Part shown: positions 32,993 to 41,901 of the stretch, in pieces
How the letters are laid out: each line of letters opens with the position of its first letter
How positions within the stretch are numbered: the first letter of the stretch is position 1
Origin: Lachnospiraceae bacterium
GTDB taxonomy: Bacteria; Bacillota; Clostridia; Lachnospirales; Lachnospiraceae
Assembly (NCBI GenBank): GCA_017544285.1
Contig: JAFYEL010000061.1
Span: 1-64,000 of the forward strand
DNA length: 64,000 nt
Reading direction: 5' to 3'
Program-made: the position numbers and the translations under genes
Notes under the pieces: generated by a model
The model's database searches: none
Told to the model about the DNA's origin: nothing
What the model saw: only the letters and a program-made list of their open reading frames with translations

Positions 32993-34588
32993 ATGTCAAC
33001 CAAAATAACCTATCACGGAACGGAAAAAGAAATAGAGATAATTGGGAAAAAGAGCATTCTTGACCTTGTGAGGTCAAACTTTGAATGCTCTTTTTCTGCG
33101 TGTGCCCGAAGCGGAAGCTGCGGAAGATGCCTGTGCCGGCTGGAGAGAGAAGGGGAGGAAGCGCGGATCGTCAAGGCCTGCAGCACCTATGCCCTGGACG
33201 GAGACAGGATTTCCTGCATGTTCGAGGAAGAGTATGAAAGCGGCGGTATCGAGGTGACGGGGGCAGAAGATAGTTTACATAAAGCTGAGAATAGTTTACA
33301 TAAAGCTGAGATTGGTTTACATAAATTTGAAAATGACAGTTTACATAAAACTGATATAGGTTTACATAATTCGCAAATTGGTTTACATAATGATAAAATG
33401 GATTCAGTTGATTTAGAAGCCGAAATCGATGAAAAAGATTTACATAATCTCGAAAATTCTGATTTACATAATTCAAATGATGTAAGTTTACATAAACCAA
33501 ATTACAATAGTTTACATAAAGTTGCGTCCATAGATCTGGGCTCCACCACCATAGCCATGGCTCTGGGACAAAAGCATAAGGGGATCCTCAATCCCCAGAG
33601 GCCCTGGGGAGCGGATGTTCTGAGCCGCATAGAGGCCTCCGGCAGCGGCGATGCCATGACTCTTGCCAATGTGACCCGCAAGGCTCTGGAAAAGGCTTTG
33701 AAAGATCTTGATGACGGAGAGGTGAAGGGGGCTCTTGTAAGTGCCAATACCGCCATGATGCATATACTTATGGGCTATGACTGTTCAGGGCTGGGGAAGG
33801 CACCCTTTGTGTGCCACAGCCTTGACCCGGATACTCTGCAGCTTGGTAAGTATACCCTGTATACACTGCCGGGGATATCGGCCTTCATAGGAGCGGATAT
33901 AGTCTCCGGCCTTTACTACCTGGATTCACTCACCGAAAATCAGGATAATAGCACGTGTTACTTATTGATAGATCTTGGTACCAACTGTGAGATGGTGCTG
34001 AAAAGAGACGGCAAATATACGGCAGTCTCCGCGGCTGCGGGTTCGGCCCTTGACGGTGACGATGAACTGAATCTCATGGGGCCCGATATCATCAGCCTTG
34101 TAGCCTCGGCCCTGAGGCAGGGAGCTGTGGACGGTACCGGCCTTTTGGCTGATGAATACTTTGAAACAGGTATCGTGCTGCCCATTAAGGACTCGGGAAA
34201 GAGTTACAGACTGACACAGAAGCATATAAGGGGAGTGCAGCTTATGAAGGCGGCTGTGCTATGCGCACTTGATACTCTTCTTGAAAGCTCCGCCGGCAGG
34301 GTGGATAGAGTCTATATCTCAGGAGGCTTCGGCTCTCATCTTGAGGAGGATGACTGTTTCGAGGTCAGAATGCTGCCGGAGAGTCTTCGGGGAAGAGCGG
34401 TAATGGTAGGAAACACATCGCTCCTGGGTGCACAAAAACTTGCAGGGGTTATTGAAATGCAAACCGAAAAAGCAGGAAAACCTGATTTTGGCATGCTGGA
34501 TTATATAATAAAAGGTACACGCGTTATCGAACTCCCCGATATGTCTGATTTTGGCGAAAAATACATTAATTCAATCAACTTTGAATAA
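32993..34588 (+). CDS. Ferredoxin/ASKHA protein (DUF4445, corrinoid-activation type) with repeat linker
   Basis: A 531-residue protein. Residues 1-80 form a plant-type [2Fe-2S] ferredoxin with CSFSACARSGSCGRCLC and a later KACS cysteine. From about 178 an ASKHA (actin/hexokinase-like) ATPase region begins with SIDLGSTTIAM and includes LIDLGTNCEMVL near 325 and the C-terminal YISGGFGSHL. This is the build of RACE proteins, which reactivate corrinoid methyltransferases by ATP-driven reduction. No corrinoid protein is nearby, so the partner is unknown. Residues 95-178, between the two halves, are an AT-rich repeat linker with ten xLHK/LHN units. No clear ribosome site is seen; the start is 9 bases after DUF4250, so coupling is likely. 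Confidence 0.82.
   Translation: MSTKITYHGTEKEIEIIGKKSILDLVRSNFECSFSACARSGSCGRCLCRLEREGEEARIVKACSTYALDGDRISCMFEEEYESGGIEVTGAEDSLHKAENSLHKAEIGLHKFENDSLHKTDIGLHNSQIGLHNDKMDSVDLEAEIDEKDLHNLENSDLHNSNDVSLHKPNYNSLHKVASIDLGSTTIAMALGQKHKGILNPQRPWGADVLSRIEASGSGDAMTLANVTRKALEKALKDLDDGEVKGALVSANTAMMHILMGYDCSGLGKAPFVCHSLDPDTLQLGKYTLYTLPGISAFIGADIVSGLYYLDSLTENQDNSTCYLLIDLGTNCEMVLKRDGKYTAVSAAAGSALDGDDELNLMGPDIISLVASALRQGAVDGTGLLADEYFETGIVLPIKDSGKSYRLTQKHIRGVQLMKAAVLCALDTLLESSAGRVDRVYISGGFGSHLEEDDCFEVRMLPESLRGRAVMVGNTSLLGAQKLAGVIEMQTEKAGKPDFGMLDYIIKGTRVIELPDMSDFGEKYINSINFE
33274..33519 (+). repeat. Ten in-frame TTTACATAA repeats in a protein linker
   Basis: The nine-base word tttacataa occurs at 33274, 33295, 33316, 33340, 33361, 33382, 33439, 33463, 33487 and 33511. 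Spacings are 21, 21, 24, 21, 21, 57, 24, 24 and 24, all multiples of three. Every copy reads x-L-H-K or x-L-H-N. The region is far more AT-rich than the flanking domains, as if an outside repeat had invaded and expanded in frame. Confidence 0.93.
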
Positions 34589-34672
34589 ATTACCGGGTAA
34601 TACACCAAAAAACACCTATGTCAGCACAGATGTCAGTGCAGTAAAAAAGCGGATAGTTCTGAAAGATATAGT

Positions 34673-35533
34673 ATGATTAAAAAAACTGTTCAGACAATTT
34701 CATTAATCCTGATCACCCTGGCTCTGACCGTCACAGGATATGTCCACAGAGATGATATGCATTTGGGATGGGCAAAACGCCTGGATGGGAAAACGGCTGT
34801 TGTTGCAATTTTTGCAAGTGATAACACATGTAATTGGAATGAATCGGATCTTCCTCTTAAGGAAGAAATGCTGGGGTACCTGGATACTGCCTGCAAATAC
34901 CTTGAAGAGGAGTGCAAGGGCTATGGCGCAAAAACGAAGCTTATCCATGCCACAGGGTTGGAGGATGATCTTCTTTATATGGAAGCGGATATAAACGGAG
35001 ATATCACGGGGGCCGATCCCTATACTCCTGCCATCGATTCTTTTCTTAATTCAGATGACGTTCTGGATAAGAAGTCGGATATATTCGGAAAGTACGGCTG
35101 CAACAGTGTTGTCTATATCTTCTTTGTAAATACACCGGAGGATAACCCTTATTCATCCCTGAGTTATATGTGGATGAAGCCCGGGGATCCCGAGGATGAG
35201 TTCACTATTCTCTATAGTTATGTAAACCATATCAAAGAAGGACCGGTGTCCATAGCCCATGAGATCACCCATGCTTTCGGCGCCCCTGATCTTTATACCA
35301 GCGTGGAAGTGGGGTATGACCTGGGCATTACCGACGAATATGTGAAGCATCTTTATGATATAGGATCCGATGATCTGATGTTTTCCGTATACGATGTCAA
35401 AACCGGAAAGATGACTTATGACACCGTAAATAAGCATTTTTCCGAGCTTGACGCATATTATACGGGTCTTATTGACCGGTGCGATGACGTAGATTCCTAC
35501 GGCCTCGGCAGATCCATATACACAAATCCTTGA
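34673..35533 (+). CDS. Exported HExxH protein, putative metalloprotease
   Basis: A 286-residue protein with an N-terminal signal or anchor (MIKKTVQTISLILITLALTV) and no cysteine lipobox. The sequence HEITHAFGAPDLYT (His196-Glu197-xx-His200) is the zincin HExxH motif in a context seen in exported metallopeptidases, and DDLMFSVYD about 45 residues later could be the methionine turn. I do not recognise the family. The substrate is unknown. It stands between the ASKHA gene and the fatty-acid operon, with an 84-base gap upstream and no evident operon partner. Confidence 0.65.
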   Translation: MIKKTVQTISLILITLALTVTGYVHRDDMHLGWAKRLDGKTAVVAIFASDNTCNWNESDLPLKEEMLGYLDTACKYLEEECKGYGAKTKLIHATGLEDDLLYMEADINGDITGADPYTPAIDSFLNSDDVLDKKSDIFGKYGCNSVVYIFFVNTPEDNPYSSLSYMWMKPGDPEDEFTILYSYVNHIKEGPVSIAHEITHAFGAPDLYTSVEVGYDLGITDEYVKHLYDIGSDDLMFSVYDVKTGKMTYDTVNKHFSELDAYYTGLIDRCDDVDSYGLGRSIYTNP

Positions 35534-35550
35534 AATTTCAGCTTTTTTTC

Positions 35551-35592
35551 TTGACATATCCACAAGATACAGATATAGTTTGAAAGTCAAAC
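35551..35592 (+). promoter_or_regulatory. fab operon promoter with FabT-like operator
   Basis: -35 TTGACA (35551-35556), 17 bases, -10 TATAGT (35574-35579). The perfect inverted repeat GTTTGA-AAG-TCAAAC (35578-35592) overlaps the -10 end and start point. It closely resembles the FabT box (TTTGA...TCAAA palindrome) of streptococci, and a FabT-like MarR gene closes the operon at 42918. Confidence 0.82.
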
Positions 35593-35637
35593 AAAATTTT
35601 CGTGCCATGTCACGGATTATTTAAAAGGAGAATGAAA

Positions 35638-35862
35638 ATGTTAGAGAGAATTTCAGAGCTTATCGCAGACCAGCTTGGCATCGACGCATCAGAGATCACC
35701 GCAGATTCCAGATTCAACGAGGATCTTAATGCAGACTCACTGGATCTTTTCGAGCTTGTTATGGCTATAGAGGAGGAGTACGGAGTTGAGATCCCCTCAG
35801 AGGATCTTGAGAAGCTTGCTACCGTTAATGATGTCATTGAGTATATCGAGAGCAAGAAGTGA
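35638..35862 (+). CDS. acpP: Acyl carrier protein
   Basis: A 74-residue acidic carrier of growing fatty acyl chains. The phosphopantetheine serine is in NADSLDLFELV (near residue 36), and the whole sequence is canonical (GVEIPSEDLEKLATVNDVIEYI). ATG 35638 is seven bases from AAGGAG; ATG 35632 and upstream frames are too close or unsupported. First gene of the fatty-acid operon behind the FabT-type promoter. Confidence 0.96.
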   Translation: MLERISELIADQLGIDASEITADSRFNEDLNADSLDLFELVMAIEEEYGVEIPSEDLEKLATVNDVIEYIESKK

Positions 35863-35879
35863 TCAGAGGTGATATTCCA

Positions 35880-36812
35880 ATGAAAACAAGGCTTACAGAG
35901 CTTATCGGGACGGAATATCCCGTAATACAGGGCGGCATGGCCTGGGTGGCAGAGTACCACCTGGCAGCCGCGGTAGCTAACGCCGGCGGACTTGGACTTA
36001 TCGGAGCGGCTTCGGCCCCTCCGGAGGTGGTGAGAGAGCAGATCAGAGAAGCAAAAAAACTCACCGATAAGCCCTTTGGCGTTAATATTATGCTTATGAA
36101 TCCCAATTCCGATGAGGTGGCAAAGATAGTCATCGAGGAAGGCGTGAAGGTTGTCACCACCGGAGCGGGCAATCCCGGCAGGTTCATGGATGCATGGAAG
36201 GAGGCAGGGGTAAAGGTCATCCCCGTTGTGGCTTCCGTTGCCATGGCAAAGATGATGGAGAGAGCCGGAGCCGACGCAGTGGTTGCCGAGGGAACCGAGG
36301 CCGGAGGCCATATCGGCGAGTCCACCACCATGACTCTCGTACCCCAGGTTGTTGACGCCGTATCCATCCCCGTTATCGCCGCAGGCGGTATAGCGGACGG
36401 AAGAGGCTTTGCCGCAGCCTTTATGCTTGGTGCCGAGGGCGTTCAGATGGGTACCCGTTTTGTGATCGCAAAAGAGTCCATCGTCCATGAAAACTACAAG
36501 CAGAAGCTTATAAAGGCCAAGGATATCGATTCCGAGGTTACGGGACGCAAGAACGGTCACCCCGTGAGACAGATCAGGAACCAGCTCACAAGAGAGTACC
36601 TGAAGCTTGAGGAAAACGGAGCATCTCTGGAAGAGATGGAAAAGCTGACTCTTGGGTCTCTTCGCAAGGCTGTAATAGACGGAGATGTAAAGAACGGAAC
36701 CGTTATGGCTGGGCAGATCGCGGGACTTCTCAAAAAGGAAGAGACCTGCAGGGAGATCATCGAGGACGTGGTAAACGGCGGAATGAGACTCCTTGAGAAA
36801 GGATGGAAATGA
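35880..36812 (+). CDS. fabK: Enoyl-ACP reductase II (FMN-dependent)
   Basis: A 310-residue flavoprotein of the nitronate-monooxygenase/FabK fold that performs the last reduction of each elongation round, replacing FabI. Signatures: PVIQGGMAW at the start, GGLGLIGAAS near 40, AVVAEGTEAGGHIGE near 140 and IAAGGIADGRG near 178, with the phosphate-binding MGTRF. The ATG at 35880 follows AGAGGTGA; the longer frame starting inside acpP is rejected. Its stop overlaps the fabD start (ATGA). FabK rather than FabI implies low triclosan sensitivity (family knowledge). Confidence 0.94.
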   Translation: MKTRLTELIGTEYPVIQGGMAWVAEYHLAAAVANAGGLGLIGAASAPPEVVREQIREAKKLTDKPFGVNIMLMNPNSDEVAKIVIEEGVKVVTTGAGNPGRFMDAWKEAGVKVIPVVASVAMAKMMERAGADAVVAEGTEAGGHIGESTTMTLVPQVVDAVSIPVIAAGGIADGRGFAAAFMLGAEGVQMGTRFVIAKESIVHENYKQKLIKAKDIDSEVTGRKNGHPVRQIRNQLTREYLKLEENGASLEEMEKLTLGSLRKAVIDGDVKNGTVMAGQIAGLLKKEETCREIIEDVVNGGMRLLEKGWK

Positions 36813-37735
36813 GCAAGGTAGCGTTTATTTTTCCCGGACAGGGCTCGCAGTACGCGGGTATGGGAAAGGATTTTTACGATAACAGCGAGACCGCCAAAGA
36901 GGTTTTTGCCCTTGCATCAAAATGCAGCGGTCTTGACGTCGAGCATCTCTGCTTCGAGGAAAACGAAGATCTGAACATAACCGAGTACACCCAGATCGCC
37001 ATGCTTGCCGATGAGGCGGCGATCCTCAAGGTGATCGAGGAAAAGGGCTTTAAGTGTGAGGCCACGGCAGGTCTTTCACTGGGTGAGTACGGCGCACTTA
37101 TAGCCGCAGGGATTTTGAGCCTGGAGGATGCCTTTACCCTCATTAGGAAAAGAGGTATTTACATGCAGGAGGCTTATCCCGAAGGCGGCGGAATGTCTGC
37201 CGTGCTGGGACTGAACGGTCCCGAGGTGGAAGAGGCCTGCAACAAGGTTGTGGCAGAACTTTCAAAGCCCGTATCCGTTGCCAATTTCAACTGCCCCGGT
37301 CAGATAGTCATCACCGGAGACATAGATGCGGTTACGGCGGCAGGGGAGAGCCTGGCACAAAGCGGGGCCAAAAAGGTGGTTCCCCTTAAGGTGTCCGGAC
37401 CCTTCCATTCGGAGCTTCTGGCAGATGCTTCTTCGAAACTGGCCGAGGCCCTGGAGAGCATAGAGCTTTCGGAGGAAAAAATCCCTTATGTCACCAACGT
37501 GACCGCCGACTATGTCACTGACATCAGCGAGACCAAGGGGCTTCTTGCAAAGCAGGTATGTGCACCGGTCCGCTGGCAGCAGAGTATGGAAAGGCTTGTG
37601 GCCGACGGCTTCGACACCTTTGTGGAGATCGGACCCGGAAAGACGCTGGCAGGCTTTATGAAGCGGATCAGCAGAGACGTAAAGGTCATCAATATCGACA
37701 AGTTCGAGGACCTGGCAAAGCTGGAGGAAATATAA
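36809..37735 (+). CDS. fabD: Malonyl-CoA:ACP transacylase
   Basis: A 308-residue transferase that loads malonate onto ACP. It has FPGQGSQ at the N-terminus, the nucleophile in GLSLGEYGAL (Ser near 92), the substrate arginine in LIRKRG near 117 and the catalytic His in GPFHSELL near 200. ATG 36809 overlaps the fabK stop as ATGA and is six bases from AAGGA; the ATG two codons earlier is too close to it. Followed by fabG after one base. Confidence 0.95.
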   Translation: MSKVAFIFPGQGSQYAGMGKDFYDNSETAKEVFALASKCSGLDVEHLCFEENEDLNITEYTQIAMLADEAAILKVIEEKGFKCEATAGLSLGEYGALIAAGILSLEDAFTLIRKRGIYMQEAYPEGGGMSAVLGLNGPEVEEACNKVVAELSKPVSVANFNCPGQIVITGDIDAVTAAGESLAQSGAKKVVPLKVSGPFHSELLADASSKLAEALESIELSEEKIPYVTNVTADYVTDISETKGLLAKQVCAPVRWQQSMERLVADGFDTFVEIGPGKTLAGFMKRISRDVKVINIDKFEDLAKLEEI

Positions 37736-37736
37736 A

Positions 37737-38474
37737 ATGGATTTTAAGGATCAGGTATGCCTTATTACCGGCGCCAGCCGGGGGATCGGAGCTGCCGCTG
37801 CCGTTTATATGGCGGGAAAGGGCGCGACGGTCATAGTGAACTATGCGGGATCACAGGAAAAGGCCGAGGCCGTGGTATCACAGATCACCGAAGCCGGCGG
37901 AAGGGCAAAGGCAGTCAGATGTGATGTGTCGGATCTTGAGAGCTGCAAGGCCATGATCGACGATATCGTAAAGGAATTCGGCAGGATAGATATCCTTGTT
38001 AACAACGCGGGCATCACTAAGGACCAGCTCATCCTGAAGATGAGCGAGGCAGATTTTGACGCAGTGATAGCCACAAATCTCAAGGGCGTGTTCAACACCG
38101 TGAGCAGCGTGTCAAAGCAGATGCTCCGCCAGAAATACGGACGTATAGTAAACCTTTCCTCGGTATCCGGCGTGTACGGAAATCCCGGACAGGCCAATTA
38201 CGCCGCTTCAAAAGCCGGAGTAATAGGTTTGACCAAGAGCGTAGCAAAGGAGCTGGCATCCAGGAATATCACCTGCAATGCGATAGCTCCCGGTTATATA
38301 GAGACCGATATGACCCGGGCCATGACCGATGCCGCAAAGGAAGCGGTACTTTCGAATGTGCCCATGAAGAGAGCCGGAAAACCGGAAGAGGTGGCTGCTG
38401 CCATAGCTTTTCTGGCTTCGGCGGAGGCTTCATATATCACCGGTCAGGTAGTAGAGGTTTCCGGAGGATTTTAA
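37737..38474 (+). CDS. fabG: 3-oxoacyl-ACP reductase
   Basis: A 245-residue short-chain dehydrogenase that reduces 3-ketoacyl-ACP with NADPH. Cofactor motif TGASRGIGAA at 11-20, NNAG near 87, catalytic serine in NLSSVSG near 138, and the YAASKAG Tyr/Lys pair near 151-155. GGAGG sits ten bases upstream of the ATG. One base separates it from fabF on the far side. Confidence 0.95.
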   Translation: MDFKDQVCLITGASRGIGAAAAVYMAGKGATVIVNYAGSQEKAEAVVSQITEAGGRAKAVRCDVSDLESCKAMIDDIVKEFGRIDILVNNAGITKDQLILKMSEADFDAVIATNLKGVFNTVSSVSKQMLRQKYGRIVNLSSVSGVYGNPGQANYAASKAGVIGLTKSVAKELASRNITCNAIAPGYIETDMTRAMTDAAKEAVLSNVPMKRAGKPEEVAAAIAFLASAEASYITGQVVEVSGGF

Positions 38475-38475
38475 G

Positions 38476-39708
38476 ATGAGTAGAAGAGTAGTGATAACAG
38501 GAATGGGCGCCATCACTCCCGTTGGAAACAGCGTGGAGGAGTTCTGGTCCGCACTTAAGGAGGGCAGGCACGGATTCGCACCCATATCAAGGTTTGACCA
38601 TACGGATTACAAGGCCCATGTGGCAGCCGAGATTAAGAACTTCGACCCCAAGGAATATATGGATCCCAAGAGCGCCAGGAGGATGGAACCCTTCTGCCAG
38701 TTCGCCATAGCTGCTTCAAAGGAAGCTCTGGAGGATTCGGGGCTGGATCTTTCCAAAGAGGATCCCTATGATATCGGAACCTGTATAGGTTCGGGTGTGG
38801 GATCTCTTCAGGCCACCGAGCGTGAGGTTCAGAAGATGATGGAAAAAGGTCCTTCAAAAGTAAGCCCCCTGTATGTTCCGCAGATGATCTCAAACATGGC
38901 TTCGGGAAACGTGGCCATCACCTTTGGACTCAAGGGAAAGAGCATAAATGTGGTTACGGCCTGCGCAACCGGCACGAACTGCATAGGCGAGGCATACAGG
39001 ACCATTCAGTACGGTGATGCCGAGGTTATGCTGGCCGGCGGCTGTGAAGGCGGAGTGACACCTGTGTCGATAGCGGGCTTCTGTGCGCTGACAGCCCTGT
39101 CACCTTCCGATGATGTGGACACCTGCTGCCTTCCCTTCGATAAGAGAAGAAGCGGATTTGTAATGGCCGAGGGCGCCGGAGTACTGGTTCTGGAGGAGCT
39201 TGAGCACGCAAAGAAAAGAGGCGCTCATATCTACGGAGAGATAATGGGATACGGCTGCACCTCCGATGCATACCATATCACCTCCCCCGCTGAGGACGGA
39301 ATGGGAGCTGCAAACGCCATGAAGCGAGCCATAAAGGATGCGGGACTTACCGAGGACGACATTACTTATATCAATGCTCACGGAACCTCCACACATCACA
39401 ATGACCTCTTTGAGACCAGAGCCATTAAAGCGGTCTTCAAGGACAGGGCAAAGGAACTCTACGTAAATTCCACCAAGTCAATGACCGGTCACCTTCTGGG
39501 CGGCGCCGGAGCCGTTGAGCTCATCGCCTGCGTAAAGGAGATCGAGGAAGGCTACATCCACAGGACCCTGGGCTGGGCCGAGCAGGATGAGGAAATGGAT
39601 CTTAACTACTGCCCCGAGGGTGCGAATGTTCCCATAAAGTATGCCCTGTCAAATTCACTGGGCTTCGGCGGACACAACGCCACAGTCATTGTGGGCAGGT
39701 TTGAATGA
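38476..39708 (+). CDS. fabF: 3-oxoacyl-ACP synthase II
   Basis: A 410-residue condensing enzyme for chain elongation. The Cys-His-His triad is visible: ACATGTNC (Cys near 161), [11 protein letters not shown] (His near 300) and [14 protein letters not shown] (His near 337). Length and motif order are those of FabF. The preceding fabG stop is one base away and GGAGG lies in fabG's last codons. Confidence 0.96.
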   Translation: MSRRVVITGMGAITPVGNSVEEFWSALKEGRHGFAPISRFDHTDYKAHVAAEIKNFDPKEYMDPKSARRMEPFCQFAIAASKEALEDSGLDLSKEDPYDIGTCIGSGVGSLQATEREVQKMMEKGPSKVSPLYVPQMISNMASGNVAITFGLKGKSINVVTACATGTNCIGEAYRTIQYGDAEVMLAGGCEGGVTPVSIAGFCALTALSPSDDVDTCCLPFDKRRSGFVMAEGAGVLVLEELEHAKKRGAHIYGEIMGYGCTSDAYHITSPAEDGMGAANAMKRAIKDAGLTEDDITYINAHGTSTHHNDLFETRAIKAVFKDRAKELYVNSTKSMTGHLLGGAGAVELIACVKEIEEGYIHRTLGWAEQDEEMDLNYCPEGANVPIKYALSNSLGFGGHNATVIVGRFE

Positions 39709-39721
39709 ACGGAGAATACCG

Positions 39722-40150
39722 ATGTCAGTATACAATACAGCAGAGATAATGGAGATAATCCCCCACAGGCAGCCCTTCCTGCTCATCGATACCATCGAGG
39801 AGCTTGAAGAAGGAGTCAGGGCTGTGGGTAAAAAATGCGTCACCATGAATGAGCCCTTTTTCGGCGGACATTTCCCGGGAAATCCGGTGATGCCCGGAGT
39901 GCTGATCATAGAGGCCATGGCCCAGGTCGGGGCCGTTGCCATGCTTTGTAAAGAAGAAAACAGGGGCAAGACGGCATATTTTGCCTCCATAAACTCGGCA
40001 AGGTTCAAGCAGAAGGTGGTCCCCGGAGATGTCCTTATGCTGGAGTGCGAGATAATCAAGCAAAAGGGTTCCATCGGCGTGGGCAAGGCTACCGCAAAGG
40101 TTGAGGGAAAGACCGTGGCCAGAGCTGAGCTGACATTTGCTATCGGATAG
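39722..40150 (+). CDS. fabZ: 3-hydroxyacyl-ACP dehydratase
   Basis: A 142-residue hotdog-fold dehydratase. Signature [13 protein letters not shown] followed by [22 protein letters not shown] carries the catalytic His (near 49) and Glu (near 63). The ATG at 39722 follows GGAG by seven bases; the frame continues upstream into fabF but that is a readthrough of another frame. Whether it also isomerises (FabN role for unsaturated lipids) cannot be told from sequence. Confidence 0.95.
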   Translation: MSVYNTAEIMEIIPHRQPFLLIDTIEELEEGVRAVGKKCVTMNEPFFGGHFPGNPVMPGVLIIEAMAQVGAVAMLCKEENRGKTAYFASINSARFKQKVVPGDVLMLECEIIKQKGSIGVGKATAKVEGKTVARAELTFAIG

Positions 40151-40160
40151 GTGAGCGGAA

Positions 40161-41882
40161 ATGGATTTTATACAGAAAAGGATAAAGGAATTTGCCGAAA
40201 AGAGGCGCGGAAACGAGCCCGAGGGTACTGAGACCGACGTTCAGATAGAATGTCCCTCCTGTAAAAATATGATAAGCCGTAAGGAAGCAGCCCAGAACTA
40301 TTATGTCTGCCCCATGTGCGACAGCTACTTCCGTGTCAGGACCAATAACCGTCTGCGCATGGTTGTGGATGCGGGCAGCTTTCAGGAATGGTTTACCGAT
40401 ATCGAAGAGACGGATCCACTGGATTTCCCCGGATACATGGATAAGCTTGAAGGCGCCAGGGAAAAGACCGGCCTCAAGGAAGGCGTTACCGTGGGACTGG
40501 CCAAAATCGATTCACAGGACTGCGTTGTCGGTGTCTGCGATTCCAGGTTCCTCATGGGAAGCATGGGTTCCGTATACGGAGAGAGGATTACAAAGGCCGT
40601 TGAAAAGGCTACCGAGCTGAGGTTACCGGTCGTTATCTTCTGCTGTTCCGGCGGAGCGAGGATGCAGGAAGGCATAGTTTCACTGATGCAGATGGCTAAG
40701 ACCGCCGCTGCCATCAAGGCCCACGGAGATGCGGGACTGTTATACATTCCCGTCCTTACCGATCCCACCACGGGAGGCGTCACCGCCAGCTTTGCCATGC
40801 TGGGTGACGTGATACTGGCCGAGCCCGGAGCCCTCATAGGCTTCGCAGGCCCCAGAGTCATAGAGCAGACCATAGGAGAAAAGCTTCCGGCGGGCTTCCA
40901 GAGAGCCGAGTTCCAGCTGGAGCACGGTTTTGTCGACATGATCGTCAGAAGGGAAGCCCTTAAGGGCACCCTTTCATATCTGATAAAGAACTTTGATCCC
41001 GCAAAGGACAGGGAGCATTTCAGCCTTGATTTCACCCAGGATATTCCCGAGGCCTATGCCCCCTCAGAGATTATGAAGGAGAGGATGGCAAAGGGCATGC
41101 CCCTTACCGCCTGGGACAGGGTCAAGGTCGGAAGGAATCTGGACAGACCTACCACATCGACCCTTATAGATTACATCTTCGACGATTTTTACGAGCTCCA
41201 CGGCGACAGGCAGTGTAAAGATGACAAGGCTGTCATAGCCGGTCTCTGCACCCTTGCGGGCCAGAGCTTTGTGGCAGTGGGCATTGAAAAAGGAAATGAC
41301 ATCAGCCAGTGCCAGATCCACAATTTCGGCATGGCAGGTCCCGAGGGTTACAGAAAGGCCATGCGTGTCATGAAGCTGGCCGAGAAGTTCAACAAGCCGA
41401 TAATCTGTTTTGTAAATACTTCCGGCGCATATCCCGGGAAGGACGCCGAGGAGAGAGGACAGGGCGAGGCCATTGCCAGAAACCTCTACGAAATGTCGGC
41501 CCTTAAGGTTCCGGTGCTCTCCGTGTTCTGCGGCGAGGGCGGATCCGGCGGAGCGCTTGCTTTGGGAGTGGCCAATCAGGTATGGATGCTTGAAAACGCA
41601 ACCTACTGCGTACTCTCGCCCGAGGGCTTTGCCTCAATTTTATGGAAGGATTCAAAGCGGGCGGCAGAGGCTTCCGATGTGATGAGGATCACAGCCCAGG
41701 AGCTTAAGAAACTGGGCATAATCGAAAAGATCATTCCGGAGTACGGCGGAGCGGATTACGATACCGCCGAATCCATTGCCATGTATATCAGAGACGGACT
41801 TATAGAATTTGTCAAAGCCTTTGACGGACAGTCGGGCGCTGCCATCGCAAAAGACCGGTATGACAGGTTCAGAAGATTTTAA
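40161..41882 (+). CDS. accDA: Acetyl-CoA carboxylase carboxyltransferase, fused beta-alpha
   Basis: A 573-residue fusion of the two carboxyltransferase subunits, which transfer CO2 from biotin to acetyl-CoA to give malonyl-CoA. The N-terminal half is AccD-like, with the zinc ribbon CPSCKNMISRKEA...CPMC (near 31-53) and the crotonase core (GGARMQEGI near 169). The C-terminal half is AccA-like from about 310 (DRPTSTLIDYIFDD-type start, FVNTSGAYPGKDAEERGQ near 415, GEGGSGGALALG near 455). Most bacteria have separate accD and accA genes. The biotin carboxylase (accC) and carrier (accB) are not in this operon, so they must be elsewhere. No stop or frameshift separates the halves. Confidence 0.93.
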   Translation: MDFIQKRIKEFAEKRRGNEPEGTETDVQIECPSCKNMISRKEAAQNYYVCPMCDSYFRVRTNNRLRMVVDAGSFQEWFTDIEETDPLDFPGYMDKLEGAREKTGLKEGVTVGLAKIDSQDCVVGVCDSRFLMGSMGSVYGERITKAVEKATELRLPVVIFCCSGGARMQEGIVSLMQMAKTAAAIKAHGDAGLLYIPVLTDPTTGGVTASFAMLGDVILAEPGALIGFAGPRVIEQTIGEKLPAGFQRAEFQLEHGFVDMIVRREALKGTLSYLIKNFDPAKDREHFSLDFTQDIPEAYAPSEIMKERMAKGMPLTAWDRVKVGRNLDRPTTSTLIDYIFDDFYELHGDRQCKDDKAVIAGLCTLAGQSFVAVGIEKGNDISQCQIHNFGMAGPEGYRKAMRVMKLAEKFNKPIICFVNTSGAYPGKDAEERGQGEAIARNLYEMSALKVPVLSVFCGEGGSGGALALGVANQVWMLENATYCVLSPEGFASILWKDSKRAAEASDVMRITAQELKKLGIIEKIIPEYGGADYDTAESIAMYIRDGLIEFVKAFDGQSGAAIAKDRYDRFRRF

Positions 41883-41901
41883 AAGCCATTAGGAGGAAAA
41901 A

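Noticed and set aside
33171..33519. TTTACATAA array considered as a CRISPR array
   Set aside because: The repeated word is only nine bases, the spacing keeps the reading frame, and the array lies inside a protein with domains on both sides; no cas genes nearby.
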